Shown here in pieces: positions 33,258-46,028 of a DNA stretch of 64,000 bases. The notes beneath the pieces were generated by a model. The model had not been told where the DNA came from. It ran no database searches and was given only the letters and a program-made list of their open reading frames with translations. Position 1 is the first letter of the stretch. Each line of letters opens with the position of its first letter. Source of the stretch: Skeletonema tropicum (Eukaryota > Bacillariophyta > Thalassiosirophyceae > Thalassiosirales > Thalassiosiraceae); contig CM074137.1 in the NCBI GenBank assembly GCA_037178625.1, positions 1-64,000 on the forward strand. The letters are read 5' to 3'. The position numbers and the translations under genes were made by a program.

Positions 33258-35832
33258 AGTTGGAGGGAGAATTTGATGTGTCTCTTATATTTACATCGTT
33301 GGACGGAGATGCAGAAGCAACAACTGCGGTGGGAGTCTGCCGGCACTATTGATTCGATTTCATCTGAAGATGGGAGAGAGGAAGTTTCCCATTCACGAGG
33401 ACGTCGTGTTTTTTTCAGTTGCAGAAATAGAAAGTGACCTTATAAAAGTGAGTACAAACTTAGTACATAAGTTGATGACATCTCTGAATGCAATCAGTCT
33501 CACATCTAACTAACTTTTCTCGGCTGCTCCTCATGCTCATCACATTCTCAAGAATTACTGACCAACGTTACTGATTGGGAATCAATTACATCGAAGGGGT
33601 CGTTGCTGCCCCCTTCGACTTGCTGGAAATCTGGAGAAATTATCTCTTTTCTACGCAACAATAGATAGCCACCGTACAACGGCGATGTTCGTCATGGTCA
33701 AGCAATGGACGGGGAAGACGCAGATCGACGTCTAATGATTGACGGAGAGAAGATTTGAATTGAAGCCTCCCATTGTGATGTCTGGCACTACTTTTCCGAT
33801 TGGAAGGGGAGAAGCCAAATGAATATGGTCGAAGCAATATTTCTTTTCATTTCTACTCAAAATCAATTACTTCTTAGTTGGTCTGCGCACTTGCCCTTTT
33901 CCTGGGACTTCGCCCAAGGAATGTCTTCGTCGACATATTCAAAGTTACCCTATCCTTTCGCGACGGATCCAATCCCCTCCTCTGGCATAGGACGAGGAGA
34001 AGGGGCTAAGGCCTTTGACAAGTTGGAGGGAGATTTGATGTGTCTCTTATATTTACATCGTTGGACGGAGATGCAGAAGCAACAACTGCGGTGGGAGTCT
34101 GCCGGCACTATTGATCGATTTCATCTGAAGATGGGAGAGAGGAAGTTTCCCATTCACGAGGACGTCGTGTTTTTCAGTTGCAGAAATAGAAAGTGACCTT
34201 ATAAAAGTGAGTACAAACTTAGTACATAAGTTGATGACATCTCTGAATGCAATCAGTCTCACATCTAACTAACTTTTCTCGGCTGCTCCTCATGCTCATC
34301 ACATTCTCAAGAATTACTGACCAACGTTACTGATTGGGAATCAATTACATCGAAGGGGTCGTTGCTGCCCCCTTCGACTTGCTGGAAATCTGGAGAAATT
34401 ATCTCTTTTCTACGCAACAATAGATAGCCACCGTACAACGGCGATGTTCGTCATGGTCAAGCAATGGACGGGGAAGACGCAGATCGACGTCTAATGATTG
34501 ACGGAGAGAAGATTTGAATTGAAGCCTCCCATTGTGATGTCTGGCACTACTTTTCCGATTGGAAGGGGAGAAGCCAAATGAATATGGTCGAAGCAATATT
34601 TCTTTTCATTTCTACTCAAAATCAATTACTTCTTAGTTGGTCTGCGCACTTGCCCTTTTCCTGGGACTTCGCCCAAGGAATGTCTTCGTCGACATATTCA
34701 AAGTTACCCTATCCTTTCGCGACGGATCCAATCCCCTCCTCTGGCATAGGACGAGGAGAAGGGGCTAAGGCCTTTGACAAGTTGGAGGGAGATTTGATGT
34801 GTCTCTTATATTTACATCGTTGGACGGAGATGCAGAAGCAACAACTGCGGTGGGAGTCTGCCGGCACTATTGATCGATTTCATCTGAAGATGGGAGAGAG
34901 GAAGTTTCCCATTCACGAGGACGTCGTGTTTTTCAGTTGCAGAAATAGAAAGTGACCTTATAAAAGTGAGTACAAACTTAGTACATAAGTTGATGACATC
35001 TCTGAATGCAATCAGTCTCACATCTAACTAACTTTTCTCGGCTGCTCCTCATGCTCATCACATTCTCAAGAATTACTGACCAACGTTACTGATTGGGAAT
35101 CAATTACATCGAAGGGGTCGTTGCTGCCCCCCCTTCGACTTGCTGGAAATCTGGAGAAATTATCTCTTTTCTACGCAACAATAGATAGCCACCGTACAAC
35201 GGCGATGTTCGTCATGGTCAAGCAATGGACGGGGAAGACGCAGATCGACGTCTAATGATTGACGGAGAGAAGATTTGAATTGAAGCCTCCCATTGTGATG
35301 TCTGGCACTACTTTTCCGATTGGAAGGGGAGAAGCCAAATGAATATGGTCGAAGCAATATTTCTTTTCATTTCTACTCAAAATCAATTACTTCTTAGTTG
35401 GTCTGCGCACTTGCCCTTTTCCTGGGACTTCGCCCAAGGAATGTCTTCGTCGACATATTCAAAGTTACCCTATCCTTTCGCGACGGATCCAATCCCCTCC
35501 TCTGGCATAGGACGAGGAGAAGGGGCTAAGGCCTTTGACAAGTTGGAGGGAGATTTGATGTGTCTCTTATATTTACATCGTTGGACTATTGATCGATTTC
35601 ATCTGAAGATGGGAGAGAGGAAGTTTCCCATTCACGAGGACGTCGTGTTTTTCAGTTGCAGAAATAGAAAGTGACCTTATAAAAGTGAGTACAAACTTAG
35701 TACATAAGTTGATGGCATCTCTGAATGCAATCAGTCTCACATCTAACTAACTTTTCTCGGCTGCTCCTCATGCTCATCACATTCTCAAGAATTACTGACC
35801 AACGTTACTGATTGGGAATCAATTACATCGAA
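33258..35832 (+). repeat. Alpha array 1 (759-bp unit, about 3.4 copies)
   Basis: Unit starts (TCATGCTCAT) fall at 33531, 34290, 35049 and 35769, giving periods of 759, 759 and 720 bp. The third unit lacks a 42-bp segment after CATCGTTGGA (near 35586). Copies are otherwise nearly identical. Each carries a 125-codon plus-strand frame (for example 33819-34196) and short minus-strand frames; none resembles a known protein. A CTTATAAAAGTGAGT stretch recurs near each unit end. Confidence 0.93.
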
Positions 35833-36592
35833 CTTGCAGTCGCCACCTTCCACCTTCCGTATCGAGTCGGATTCTACTGGTAATCCTGCAGAACAACGGT
35901 ATTGTCATGTCGAGAGAGTCCCAATGCAAGTTGACCAATTGTTATTTTGGAAAATATGAATCCCAATTTGTTGCCCACTAGATAACTAGCCATAATGACT
36001 TGGCACTTCCTTCTGCGGTAAGAAGATCAAAGATAAACTAGTCACAGCATTTATTGAATGTCCCAAAACGCTTCCTTGAGTTCATTGGCGCTTCCACATA
36101 ATGCAGATCTTTCCATCCTTACTATACAGCCCGTCACGTAAATCGATGCTTGGGATGGCAGTTACGTTATGAGTTATGAGGCAAGACGATGATAAAATTG
36201 CAGTGTTGATGAGGATGACGGATGTAATGTGTATTTGCCCCGCCCGCCTGGTTCTGGTTGAATCTCCAGCCCTCCTCCTCCATTGTTGATTCATTCCATC
36301 AGCACTCTGTTTTTGAGAGTCATTGCTATCAGCGGCAGAATGAATGTCCACCGTCCACCCTCAGTTGCCTCTCTTATGAGACAATGATACAACGTTGTGT
36401 GATGCTACATCGCTCGGTGCTCGGTGCCTATGGTACCTGTGCTGCTGTGTTTCCATATTCCCGTTTCTGCCCAAACTTGTCCCGTTTCTGCCCAAACTTG
36501 TCCCGTTTCTGCCCAAACTTGTCCCGTTTCTGCCCAAACTTGTCCCAGGTTGATATCTCATGCACGCTCATGATGATTTAATAGGTTGAAGA
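35833..36592 (+). repeat. Beta module, copy 1, with 21-bp minisatellite
   Basis: Begins CTTGCAGTCGCCACC and ends TTAATAGGTTGAAGA. It holds four tandem copies of the 21-mer that begins CCCGTTTCTGCCCAAACTTG (about 36462-36548). The recurring 89-codon minus-strand frame and 107-codon plus-strand frame look like by-products. Beta is the hub module: it follows alpha or epsilon and is followed by gamma or delta. Confidence 0.92.
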
Positions 36593-37250
36593 GAGAGAGG
36601 CTACGCTGCACACGCGTATTTCGAACACACCACTGCACACACCACTCAAATTGTAAGTGGTGACGTGGCACATCTGCCTCACGTCCTTGCTTCCGACTTC
36701 CTGGCTGGCGCCGGCGCTCCCAACCCAAACCGCCAGTGATTTAATCCAACACATAACAACAAAACCATGATATCTCCTACAGCCATGACGCCATCCAACT
36801 TCATACGAAAATTATTTCATGCTACTACCATATCATCATTGATCCTATCAGCACACCGTCTCCTTACGAGTAAAAAATCCAGGTAAATATTCAGTGTTTA
36901 TTATTTTATCTGCTCTACACAAAAAATGTTGTTACTTACTGAATAATTTCCGAAAAACAACTCCGCACACAGGCCTAATACTCTTATCCCGATCTCCTCC
37001 TTTGGCGTTTTCTAATGAATTATTATCAGCGTCAATTTATCATTGTGCTGTCAGGCGTTATTGATAACAGGGCAAAAGATGAGGTTCTCTGAAGAAATTA
37101 TTGATATTATTTAAGATTTCCGGGGGCGATGGATAGTGGACAGTATTCAGGAGGAAAGGGTGGCAGTCTTGGGGGCAAGCTATTCCATGGCTTAATCCTG
37201 TTTGACTGCTTTTCATTCTGTATTGAGTGGCTTCCTCTAACTTCGTATCA
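36593..37250 (+). repeat. Gamma module, copy 1
   Basis: A 658-bp segment between beta and alpha, repeated at 45371-46028. No coding signal; it contains AT-rich stretches and CACACACCACT-type simple sequence near its start. Confidence 0.88.
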
Positions 37251-38087
37251 TCTCGGCTGCTCCTCATGCTCATCACATTCTCAAGAATTACTGACCAACG
37301 TTACTGATTGGGAATCAATTACATCGAAGGGGTCGTTGCTGCCCCCTTCGACTTGCTGGAAATCTGGAGAAATTATCTCTTTTCTACGCAACAATAGATA
37401 GCCACCGTACAACGGCGATGTTCGTCATGGTCAAGCAATGGACGGGGAAGACGCAGATCGACGTCTAATGATTGACGGAGAGAAGATTTGAATTGAAGCC
37501 TCCCATTGTGATGTCTGGCACTACTTTTCCGATTGGAAGGGGAGAAGCCAAATGAATATGGTCGAAGCAATATTTCTTTTCATTTCTACTCAAAATCAAT
37601 TACTTCTTAGTTGGTCTGCGCACTTGCCCTTTTCCTGGGACTTCGCCCAAGGAATGTCTTCGTCGACATATTCAAAGTTACCCTATCCTTTCGCGACGGA
37701 TCCAATCCCCTCCTCTGGCATAGGACGAGGAGAAGGGGCTAAGGCCTTTGACAAGTTGGAGGGAGATTTGATGTGTCTCTTATATTTACATCGTTGGACG
37801 GAGATGCAGAAGCAACAACTGCGGTGGGAGTCTGCCGGCACTATTGATCGATTTCATCTGAAGATGGGAGAGAGGAAGTTTCCCATTCACGAGGACGTCG
37901 TGTTTTTCAGTTGCAGAAATAGAAAGTGACCTTATAAAAGTGAGTACAAACTTAGTACATAAGTTGATGGCATCTCTGAATGCAATCAGTCTCACATCTA
38001 ACTAACTTTTCTCGGCTGCTCCTCATGCTCATCACATTCTCAAGAATTACTGACCAACGTTACTGATTGGGAATCAATTACATCGAA
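37251..38087 (+). repeat. Alpha module, single copy
   Basis: One full alpha unit plus the partial CTCGGCTGCTCC...ACATCGAA segment that precedes beta. It keeps the 42-bp segment lost at 35586. Confidence 0.92.
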
Positions 38088-38847
38088 CTTGCAGTCGCCA
38101 CCTTCCACCTTCCGTATCGAGTCGGATTCTACTGGTAATCCTGCAGAACAACGGTATTGTCATGTCGAGAGAGTCCCAATGCAAGTTGACCAATTGTTAT
38201 TTTGGAAAATATGAATCCCAATTTGTTGCCCACTAGATAACTAGCCATAATGACTTGGCACTTCCTTCTGCGGTAAGAAGATCAAAGATAAACTAGTCAC
38301 AGCATTTATTGAATGTCCCAAAACGCTTCCTTGAGTTCATTGGCGCTTCCACATAATGCAGATCTTTCCATCCTTACTATACAGCCCGTCACGTAAATCG
38401 ATGCTTGGGATGGCAGTTACGTTATGAGTTATGAGGCAAGACGATGATAAAATTGCAGTGTTGATGAGGATGACGGATGTAATGTGTATTTGCCCCGCCC
38501 GCCTGGTTCTGGTTGAATCTCCAGCCCTCCTCCTCCATTGTTGATTCATTCCATCAGCACTCTGTTTTTGAGAGTCATTGCTATCAGCGGCAGAATGAAT
38601 GTCCACCGTCCACCCTCAGTTGCCTCTCTTATGAGACAATGATACAACGTTGTGTGATGCTACATCGCTCGGTGCTCGGTGCCTATGGTACCTGTGCTGC
38701 TGTGTTTCCATATTCCCGTTTCTGCCCAAACTTGTCCCGTTTCTGCCCAAACTTGTCCCGTTTCTGCCCAAACTTGTCCCGTTTCTGCCCAAACTTGTCC
38801 CAGGTTGATATCTCATGCACGCTCATGATGATTTAATAGGTTGAAGA
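38088..38847 (+). repeat. Beta module, copy 2
   Basis: Same as the copy at 35833, with four minisatellite units, but followed by delta rather than gamma. Confidence 0.92.
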
Positions 38848-39225
38848 TCCAAGCGACGCATTCTTTCGCAGTCCATGGCAGGTAGTCGCTCGATTTATTG
38901 GCCTGTAGAAGTAATTGGGCGTCATAATAGTACTGGAAATCACGTGTGGTGTGGGTGGCACGTCGGCAGGGTGTGACATGCCGCCGAGACCTAGCGACAA
39001 AAGGAGCTTGTATGGCAGGATGGCAGGAGATAATATATCTACAATGGTTGATGGACACTATATCTTTGATTTGCCTCTCTACAGTAATCTAGCATTCAGC
39101 TTAACGGTTGAAAGGGCGAAATATTTGGAGACGGAGCGTGTAGATGCTAATTCGGTTGCACAGTCCATCGTCAAAAGTGTCGAAAACTACGACTCCGCCA
39201 ATAGGTAGGCTTGCTGAATTCAACT
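38848..39225 (+). repeat. Delta module, copy 1, with a probable first exon
   Basis: Delta runs from TCCAAGCGACG to TGAATTCAACT. An ATG at 38978 opens 75 codons (MPPRPSDKRSLYGRM...) ending at a donor-like AATAG|GTAGGC (39204/39205). It reads like real coding sequence, because polar and hydrophobic residues are balanced and the frame is kept in all six copies. No family is recognised. The exon precedes either module A or module B, so it may be a common 5' exon for two alternative bodies. Confidence 0.6.
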
Positions 39226-39248
39226 CGGTCCGCTAGCACTTCCGAACC

Positions 39249-41018
39249 ATGTCGACAGGTCAAACCACCCCTTCTGCTGGCCGCAACAGCAGGAGCGAGA
39301 GCGGCCGATCATCCCGACGTTCGAGAAGGGGAGAAGATACCACGCCTGCAAAGCTTTCAGTCCCCAAACATTTCTTCTTCAGCCGTGATGAGAGTCGTAA
39401 TTGCTTCAATTTTCAATTAAAGCCAACAGTTAACGCACACAAGAGAGTCATCTGTGATGGCTGCCTTTATACTCTAAATAACGCTGGAGGCATCCTCACC
39501 CCTGACCTTATCAGCAGGACACGCGGGACCAACGTAAAAAAGAAATGTCAACGGCCTTGGGACCAGACATGGAAAGACCACCCTGATCGTGGAAAAGTGC
39601 AACGACACAATGATTTCATGGCTCTATTCGAAGATGAAACAACAATTATTACTCCAGTCTCGCATCCTGTCGATATGCGGTCATTAAGAGGTTCGCCGGC
39701 AAAGAAGAAAAAGAAAAGCAAAGCTACAAATAACAAGCAGTCGAAAGAAACAGAAGAGCAAGAAGAGACAGAAGTGGATCTTCTTCTGCCAAAGAGACTC
39801 AATCCGGGAAGCATTGTAATTTTCGACCACAATGGTCACCTTACCGATGATGCTGTTGCACTGTTCGAACAAAAATTAAAAACCTCGCGCAATGGTAAAC
39901 TACCGCCGAATGATAACGATTAACGAGTTGCTGGAATGTTGTTGCAATGGATGTTTGATGAGCATGATGTCGATGTGCCAGTTGCAAAGTTATTATCATT
40001 TACAAAACACCGACCAATGCTTGTTGCTAAGATGCCAGGGACCTATGCAGTCGAGGAAACAACAAGAAATAAACGTGCACGGACAAAGAAAGCAGGTGAC
40101 TGGCTAGATAGTCTCAAGTCTGGCGGCTTCAACACTGAGGATGAAATGCTTGAGTTACTCATACAGCGGCGGTTGAAGAATGGCATTCCAAAGAAATACA
40201 TTATCAAAACATGGAATGCACACCATAGATTCGACGTTGAAACAACGCTAGCCTGCTGCAAATTCGCTGGTATAAATCTAAAACAACTACGACGGGTTGC
40301 GATGTTTATTGCCTGTGACACTCGTGATCCGGGAAGTAATGGCAGAGGACTTCGACCATTTGCACCAACAAAGGAGTGTTACAAACGGAAAAGGGATGCT
40401 GTTATAGCAAAATACCCGACAATGACATATAAGAAGGTCCCATTGCTGGAAAAGGATGCCGATGAACTGAAAGAACTCGTCTACAAACTTTGCAAAGATG
40501 ATTGCCCAATTAGTGGATGGAAGCCAAAACTAACACGCTCTATGAAAGCCCATCTCCTTTTTGGTGGACATCTTGTGAGACAGCTCCGACTATGGGGCAC
40601 TCTTGGTGGTATTGACGAGCAAAACATTGAGAGCGCCCATGCAATATGGAATAAATTACTGCGGCAATTTGGAGTCACTCGAGGTACGGAACTTCAGAAG
40701 AAGGTGTTACGTGAGTACTTATTCCAGACGGAAGATTTTATGCATTTGATTATAGCACGTGTCAAAGAAGAAGGCAAGCGCAATCTGAAGAGTAGAGGCA
40801 ATGATACTAATGAGCTTCCTCGGGCAAGACCGGCACAACGTCGAATTGTCGGTGATGAACTTGATATCGAAGGATTGCAGAATGATAGTTTGGAGATTGG
40901 ACCTTTGGCAGTCAACATCAACAATGAGGTATTGCAGGGGAGTGACTGCTACTGCCATGGTCATCACTGCCGAGCAGTGGAAGGAGTTGTGCAATTTGGA
41001 GCCGACCGATCTCGATAA
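39249..41018 (+). pseudogene. Module A gene, transposase-like, with one in-frame TAA
   Basis: Two long frames, 39249-39923 and 39936-41018, are in the same phase, separated by a single TAA at 39921-39923 followed by 4 sense codons before the next ATG. The first part has a C..C motif (ICDGCL), GTNVKKKCQRPWDQTW and a Lys-rich segment. The second has ESAHAIWNKLLRQFGVTRG near its end. That arrangement recalls the Glu-containing helix at the C-terminal end of some DDE-type transposases, but I cannot name the family. Unique sequence stops near 40926, where the epsilon module begins. From there the frame reads epsilon in the wrong phase to 41018, so the natural C-terminus is lost. The TAA could be a true lesion, a readthrough stop or a base error. 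Confidence 0.55.
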
Positions 41019-41809
41019 TGATATCAATCGCAGGTTGTCGACCTTGAAGTGCAAGCACAGCTTCATCAAAGCGACAAAAGAAGCAAGGCAACATCAAGTA
41101 TTCACAGTCTTGCCGAGAGAATTCAAAAGTTATGAAGAAACGGAAAGACGATGGTATGAGTGATTTAGAGACTAAGAACAAAATTCTTCGTGAGATTGGA
41201 ATTCAAAGTGGACAGCAATCACTCCGTGATGTATTTTCTCGGAGAAGTTCTAGTACGTAGTTAATTGTTACTCCTATGTAATAGTTCAAAGTGGACAGCA
41301 ATCACTCTGTGATATTGCTTGCTGGACCTGGCTGTGGCACGTGTATTATTGCTCTAGTAATAGGATGGATATCTACGAGTACTTGAATTTACTTTACTTT
41401 GACTTCTAAGTACTCCCCCTCCATGCATGCATTCATTTCTATTCATTTCCCACTTGGGAAGTTTGGCAATCTCCGCTGCCGAGGGGCCAGTGGAACGGAC
41501 AGCCTTGGCTTCAGTAACGGCATCATTGAAAGACTTTACACTTCTGAAAATGCAGCCAATGATGCATGACGAGTGAATATACGAATCATGATTCAGTCAT
41601 GACCATGGCGCATAAACTAACAAAGTCACCAGAACTGCCAAGAGGAATTACTTGCAAACTCAACCAGGATGACCAATCACCTAGGCCTCTCCTTGATGCT
41701 GCTGCCCAATTTCGATAGCTACATTTCCATCCTCTGCACCCACTACACCACTTCCAACGACACAAACTGAAAGTAACACTGGTTGATCGCATCCACGATA
41801 ATCCAAGCG
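40927..41809 (+). repeat. Epsilon module, copy 1
   Basis: Begins AGGTATTGCAGGGGAGTGAC (a splice-acceptor-like TTGCAG|G) and ends at CCAAGCG before beta. Its correct-looking frame encodes MVITAEQWKELCNLEP...ERRWYE and stops at about 41163. That looks like a C-terminal exon of the module B gene. Inside, TTCAAAGTGGACAGCAATCA occurs twice, about 83 bp apart (near 41202 and 41285). Confidence 0.88.
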
Positions 41810-42569
41810 CTTGCAGTCGCCACCTTCCACCTTCCGTATCGAGTCGGATTCTACTGGTAATCCTGCAGAACAACGGTATTGTCATGTCGAGAGAGTCCCA
41901 ATGCAAGTTGACCAATTGTTATTTTGGAAAATATGAATCCCAATTTGTTGCCCACTAGATAACTAGCCATAATGACTTGGCACTTCCTTCTGCGGTAAGA
42001 AGATCAAAGATAAACTAGTCACAGCATTTATTGAATGTCCCAAAACGCTTCCTTGAGTTCATTGGCGCTTCCACATAATGCAGATCTTTCCATCCTTACT
42101 ATACAGCCCGTCACGTAAATCGATGCTTGGGATGGCAGTTACGTTATGAGTTATGAGGCAAGACGATGATAAAATTGCAGTGTTGATGAGGATGACGGAT
42201 GTAATGTGTATTTGCCCCGCCCGCCTGGTTCTGGTTGAATCTCCAGCCCTCCTCCTCCATTGTTGATTCATTCCATCAGCACTCTGTTTTTGAGAGTCAT
42301 TGCTATCAGCGGCAGAATGAATGTCCACCGTCCACCCTCAGTTGCCTCTCTTATGAGACAATGATACAACGTTGTGTGATGCTACATCGCTCGGTGCTCG
42401 GTGCCTATGGTACCTGTGCTGCTGTGTTTCCATATTCCCGTTTCTGCCCAAACTTGTCCCGTTTCTGCCCAAACTTGTCCCGTTTCTGCCCAAACTTGTC
42501 CCGTTTCTGCCCAAACTTGTCCCAGGTTGATATCTCATGCACGCTCATGATGATTTAATAGGTTGAAGA
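41810..42569 (+). repeat. Beta module, copy 3
   Basis: Four minisatellite units; begins the first complete beta-delta-B-epsilon unit (41810-44652). Confidence 0.92.
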
Positions 42570-42947
42570 TCCAAGCGACGCATTCTTTCGCAGTCCATGG
42601 CAGGTAGTCGCTCGATTTATTGGCCTGTAGAAGTAATTGGGCGTCATAATAGTACTGGAAATCACGTGTGGTGTGGGTGGCACGTCGGCAGGGTGTGACA
42701 TGCCGCCGAGACCTAGCGACAAAAGGAGCTTGTATGGCAGGATGGCAGGAGATAATATATCTACAATGGTTGATGGACACTATATCTTTGATTTGCCTCT
42801 CTACAGTAATCTAGCATTCAGCTTAACGGTTGAAAGGGCGAAATATTTGGAGACGGAGCGTGTAGATGCTAATTCGGTTGCACAGTCCATCGTCAAAAGT
42901 GTCGAAAACTACGACTCCGCCAATAGGTAGGCTTGCTGAATTCAACT
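42570..42947 (+). repeat. Delta module, copy 2
   Basis: Same as 38848-39225, followed here by module B. The sequence diverges from the module A version directly after TGAATTCAACT. Confidence 0.9.
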
Positions 42948-43769
42948 TGAACCGAGTTGCTGTTGCAAGAGGTGGGGAGCACAATCAGGCCCGTTATGAT
43001 GAGGGAACTTGGGATTCATACTTCCAAGCCCCCGATTTCGACTGGAATATCATCAAGCAGACTGAGCGTCAGTGTATGCTCGTGTTCTGTGACCTATTCT
43101 CTACCGGCTATGCCCATTCTGCTCACTTGCCGTCTTCTATCTATTTGGTGGTCTCCGCCGTGACAATGTTAGTGCTCTCAAAGCGCCCTACATCTTCCCC
43201 CACTTGAGAAATATGAAAAATGAAAGTGTTGCAACTAGAATGACAAAAATTCTCCGCAATAATATTGAGCACGAGCTCCGTCGGAAAACGTTGTTCACGT
43301 CACGATCGATGAGAAAGGGCAGCATGACCGAGTTCCGGTTACACCGCCCGAGATCTATCTTACGAGGAGGAACTTGCTCGCAGTGGGCATACAATTCTAC
43401 CCGCCAACACCTTTGGAGAAGACAATGCTTCTATGGGCATCAGAAGAGCATCCCACCAAGAAGCAGAAGGCCACGGCAAGTACCCCTCCAGAATCAGAGA
43501 CAGCCAATGCAGGTACCACCTAACAATCAGCCTACAATACCGTTGTGGCTAATGCCATCAAATCTACAGGGAACAATAAGACTGGTGGTGTTACTGTCCT
43601 GACTGAGTTGGAGAGGTTTGTGGAAGTTGGCACCATTAGTAAAAAAACAAAAGGATTTTCTTAGTGCCGGCAGTGTGGGGCTTGTTTCAAAGTCCATCCT
43701 CAATGATATATGAAGAATGATTTGATTATTGGACTCCCTGATTATAATTCCCTGGGGTCTGAAGGGGCT
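42948..43769 (+). pseudogene. Module B, degenerate tyrosine-recombinase-like gene, copy 1
   Basis: One frame reads GGEHNQARYDEGTWDSYFQA, then FDWNIIKQTERQCMLVFCDL, to about 43140. The next frame then continues with LFGGLRRDNVSALKAPYIFP, MTKILRNN and FTSRSMRKGSMTE (to about 43330). GLRRDNVSAL resembles box I of tyrosine recombinases (GLR..EI..L), and TSRSMRKGS resembles box II (H/S-x-L-R-x-G). This is the layout of Crypton-type transposases. A third frame resumes at 43532-43713 (VVANAIKSTGNNK...SKSILNDI). At least two frame breaks make it non-functional as it stands. The catalytic Tyr was not located. The short spacing between the boxes is atypical, so the family call is tentative. Confidence 0.5.
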
Positions 43770-44652
43770 AGGTATTGCAGGGGAGTGACTGCTACTGCCA
43801 TGGTCATCACTGCCGAGCAGTGGAAGGAGTTGTGCAATTTGGAGCCGACCGATCTCGATAATGATATCAATCGCAGGTTGTCGACCTTGAAGTGCAAGCA
43901 CAGCTTCATCAAAGCGACAAAAGAAGCAAGGCAACATCAAGTATTCACAGTCTTGCCGAGAGAATTCAAAAGTTATGAAGAAACGGAAAGACGATGGTAT
44001 GAGTGATTTAGAGACTAAGAACAAAATTCTTCGTGAGATTGGAATTCAAAGTGGACAGCAATCACTCCGTGATGTATTTTCTCGGAGAAGTTCTAGTACG
44101 TAGTTAATTGTTACTCCTATGTAATAGTTCAAAGTGGACAGCAATCACTCTGTGATATTGCTTGCTGGACCTGGCTGTGGCACGTGTATTATTGCTCTAG
44201 TAATAGGATGGATATCTACGAGTACTTGAATTTACTTTACTTTGACTTCTAAGTACTCCCCCTCCATGCATGCATTCATTTCTATTCATTTCCCACTTGG
44301 GAAGTTTGGCAATCTCCGCTGCCGAGGGGCCAGTGGAACGGACAGCCTTGGCTTCAGTAACGGCATCATTGAAAGACTTTACACTTCTGAAAATGCAGCC
44401 AATGATGCATGACGAGTGAATATACGAATCATGATTCAGTCATGACCATGGCGCATAAACTAACAAAGTCACCAGAACTGCCAAGAGGAATTACTTGCAA
44501 ACTCAACCAGGATGACCAATCACCTAGGCCTCTCCTTGATGCTGCTGCCCAATTTCGATAGCTACATTTCCATCCTCTGCACCCACTACACCACTTCCAA
44601 CGACACAAACTGAAAGTAACACTGGTTGATCGCATCCACGATAATCCAAGCG
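43770..44652 (+). repeat. Epsilon module, copy 2
   Basis: Identical in layout to 40927-41809; here it follows module B. Confidence 0.9.
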
Positions 44653-45370
44653 CTTGCAGTCGCCACCTTCCACCTTCCGTATCGAGTCGGATTCTACTGG
44701 TAATCCTGCAGAACAACGGTATTGTCATGTCGAGAGAGTCCCAATGCAAGTTGACCAATTGTTATTTTGGAAAATATGAATCCCAATTTGTTGCCCACTA
44801 GATAACTAGCCATAATGACTTGGCACTTCCTTCTGCGGTAAGAAGATCAAAGATAAACTAGTCACAGCATTTATTGAATGTCCCAAAACGCTTCCTTGAG
44901 TTCATTGGCGCTTCCACATAATGCAGATCTTTCCATCCTTACTATACAGCCCGTCACGTAAATCGATGCTTGGGATGGCAGTTACGTTATGAGTTATGAG
45001 GCAAGACGATGATAAAATTGCAGTGTTGATGAGGATGACGGATGTAATGTGTATTTGCCCCGCCCGCCTGGTTCTGGTTGAATCTCCAGCCCTCCTCCTC
45101 CATTGTTGATTCATTCCATCAGCACTCTGTTTTTGAGAGTCATTGCTATCAGCGGCAGAATGAATGTCCACCGTCCACCCTCAGTTGCCTCTCTTATGAG
45201 ACAATGATACAACGTTGTGTGATGCTACATCGCTCGGTGCTCGGTGCCTATGGTACCTGTGCTGCTGTGTTTCCATATTCCCGTTTCTGCCCAAACTTGT
45301 CCCGTTTCTGCCCAAACTTGTCCCAGGTTGATATCTCATGCACGCTCATGATGATTTAATAGGTTGAAGA
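44653..45370 (+). repeat. Beta module, copy 4 (short)
   Basis: Contains only two 21-bp minisatellite units and is accordingly about 42 bp shorter than other copies. It is followed by gamma. Confidence 0.92.
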
Positions 45371-46028
45371 GAGAGAGGCTACGCTGCACACGCGTATTTC
45401 GAACACACCACTGCACACACCACTCAAATTGTAAGTGGTGACGTGGCACATCTGCCTCACGTCCTTGCTTCCGACTTCCTGGCTGGCGCCGGCGCTCCCA
45501 ACCCAAACCGCCAGTGATTTAATCCAACACATAACAACAAAACCATGATATCTCCTACAGCCATGACGCCATCCAACTTCATACGAAAATTATTTCATGC
45601 TACTACCATATCATCATTGATCCTATCAGCACACCGTCTCCTTACGAGTAAAAAATCCAGGTAAATATTCAGTGTTTATTATTTTATCTGCTCTACACAA
45701 AAAATGTTGTTACTTACTGAATAATTTCCGAAAAACAACTCCGCACACAGGCCTAATACTCTTATCCCGATCTCCTCCTTTGGCGTTTTCTAATGAATTA
45801 TTATCAGCGTCAATTTATCATTGTGCTGTCAGGCGTTATTGATAACAGGGCAAAAGATGAGGTTCTCTGAAGAAATTATTGATATTATTTAAGATTTCCG
45901 GGGGCGATGGATAGTGGACAGTATTCAGGAGGAAAGGGTGGCAGTCTTGGGGGCAAGCTATTCCATGGCTTAATCCTGTTTGACTGCTTTTCATTCTGTA
46001 TTGAGTGGCTTCCTCTAACTTCGTATCA
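45371..46028 (+). repeat. Gamma module, copy 2
   Basis: Near-identical to 36593-37250 and again placed between beta and alpha. Confidence 0.9.

Noticed and set aside
32564..33437. Long frames of up to 260 codons around the gap
   Set aside because: They consist mostly of translated N and have no sequence support.
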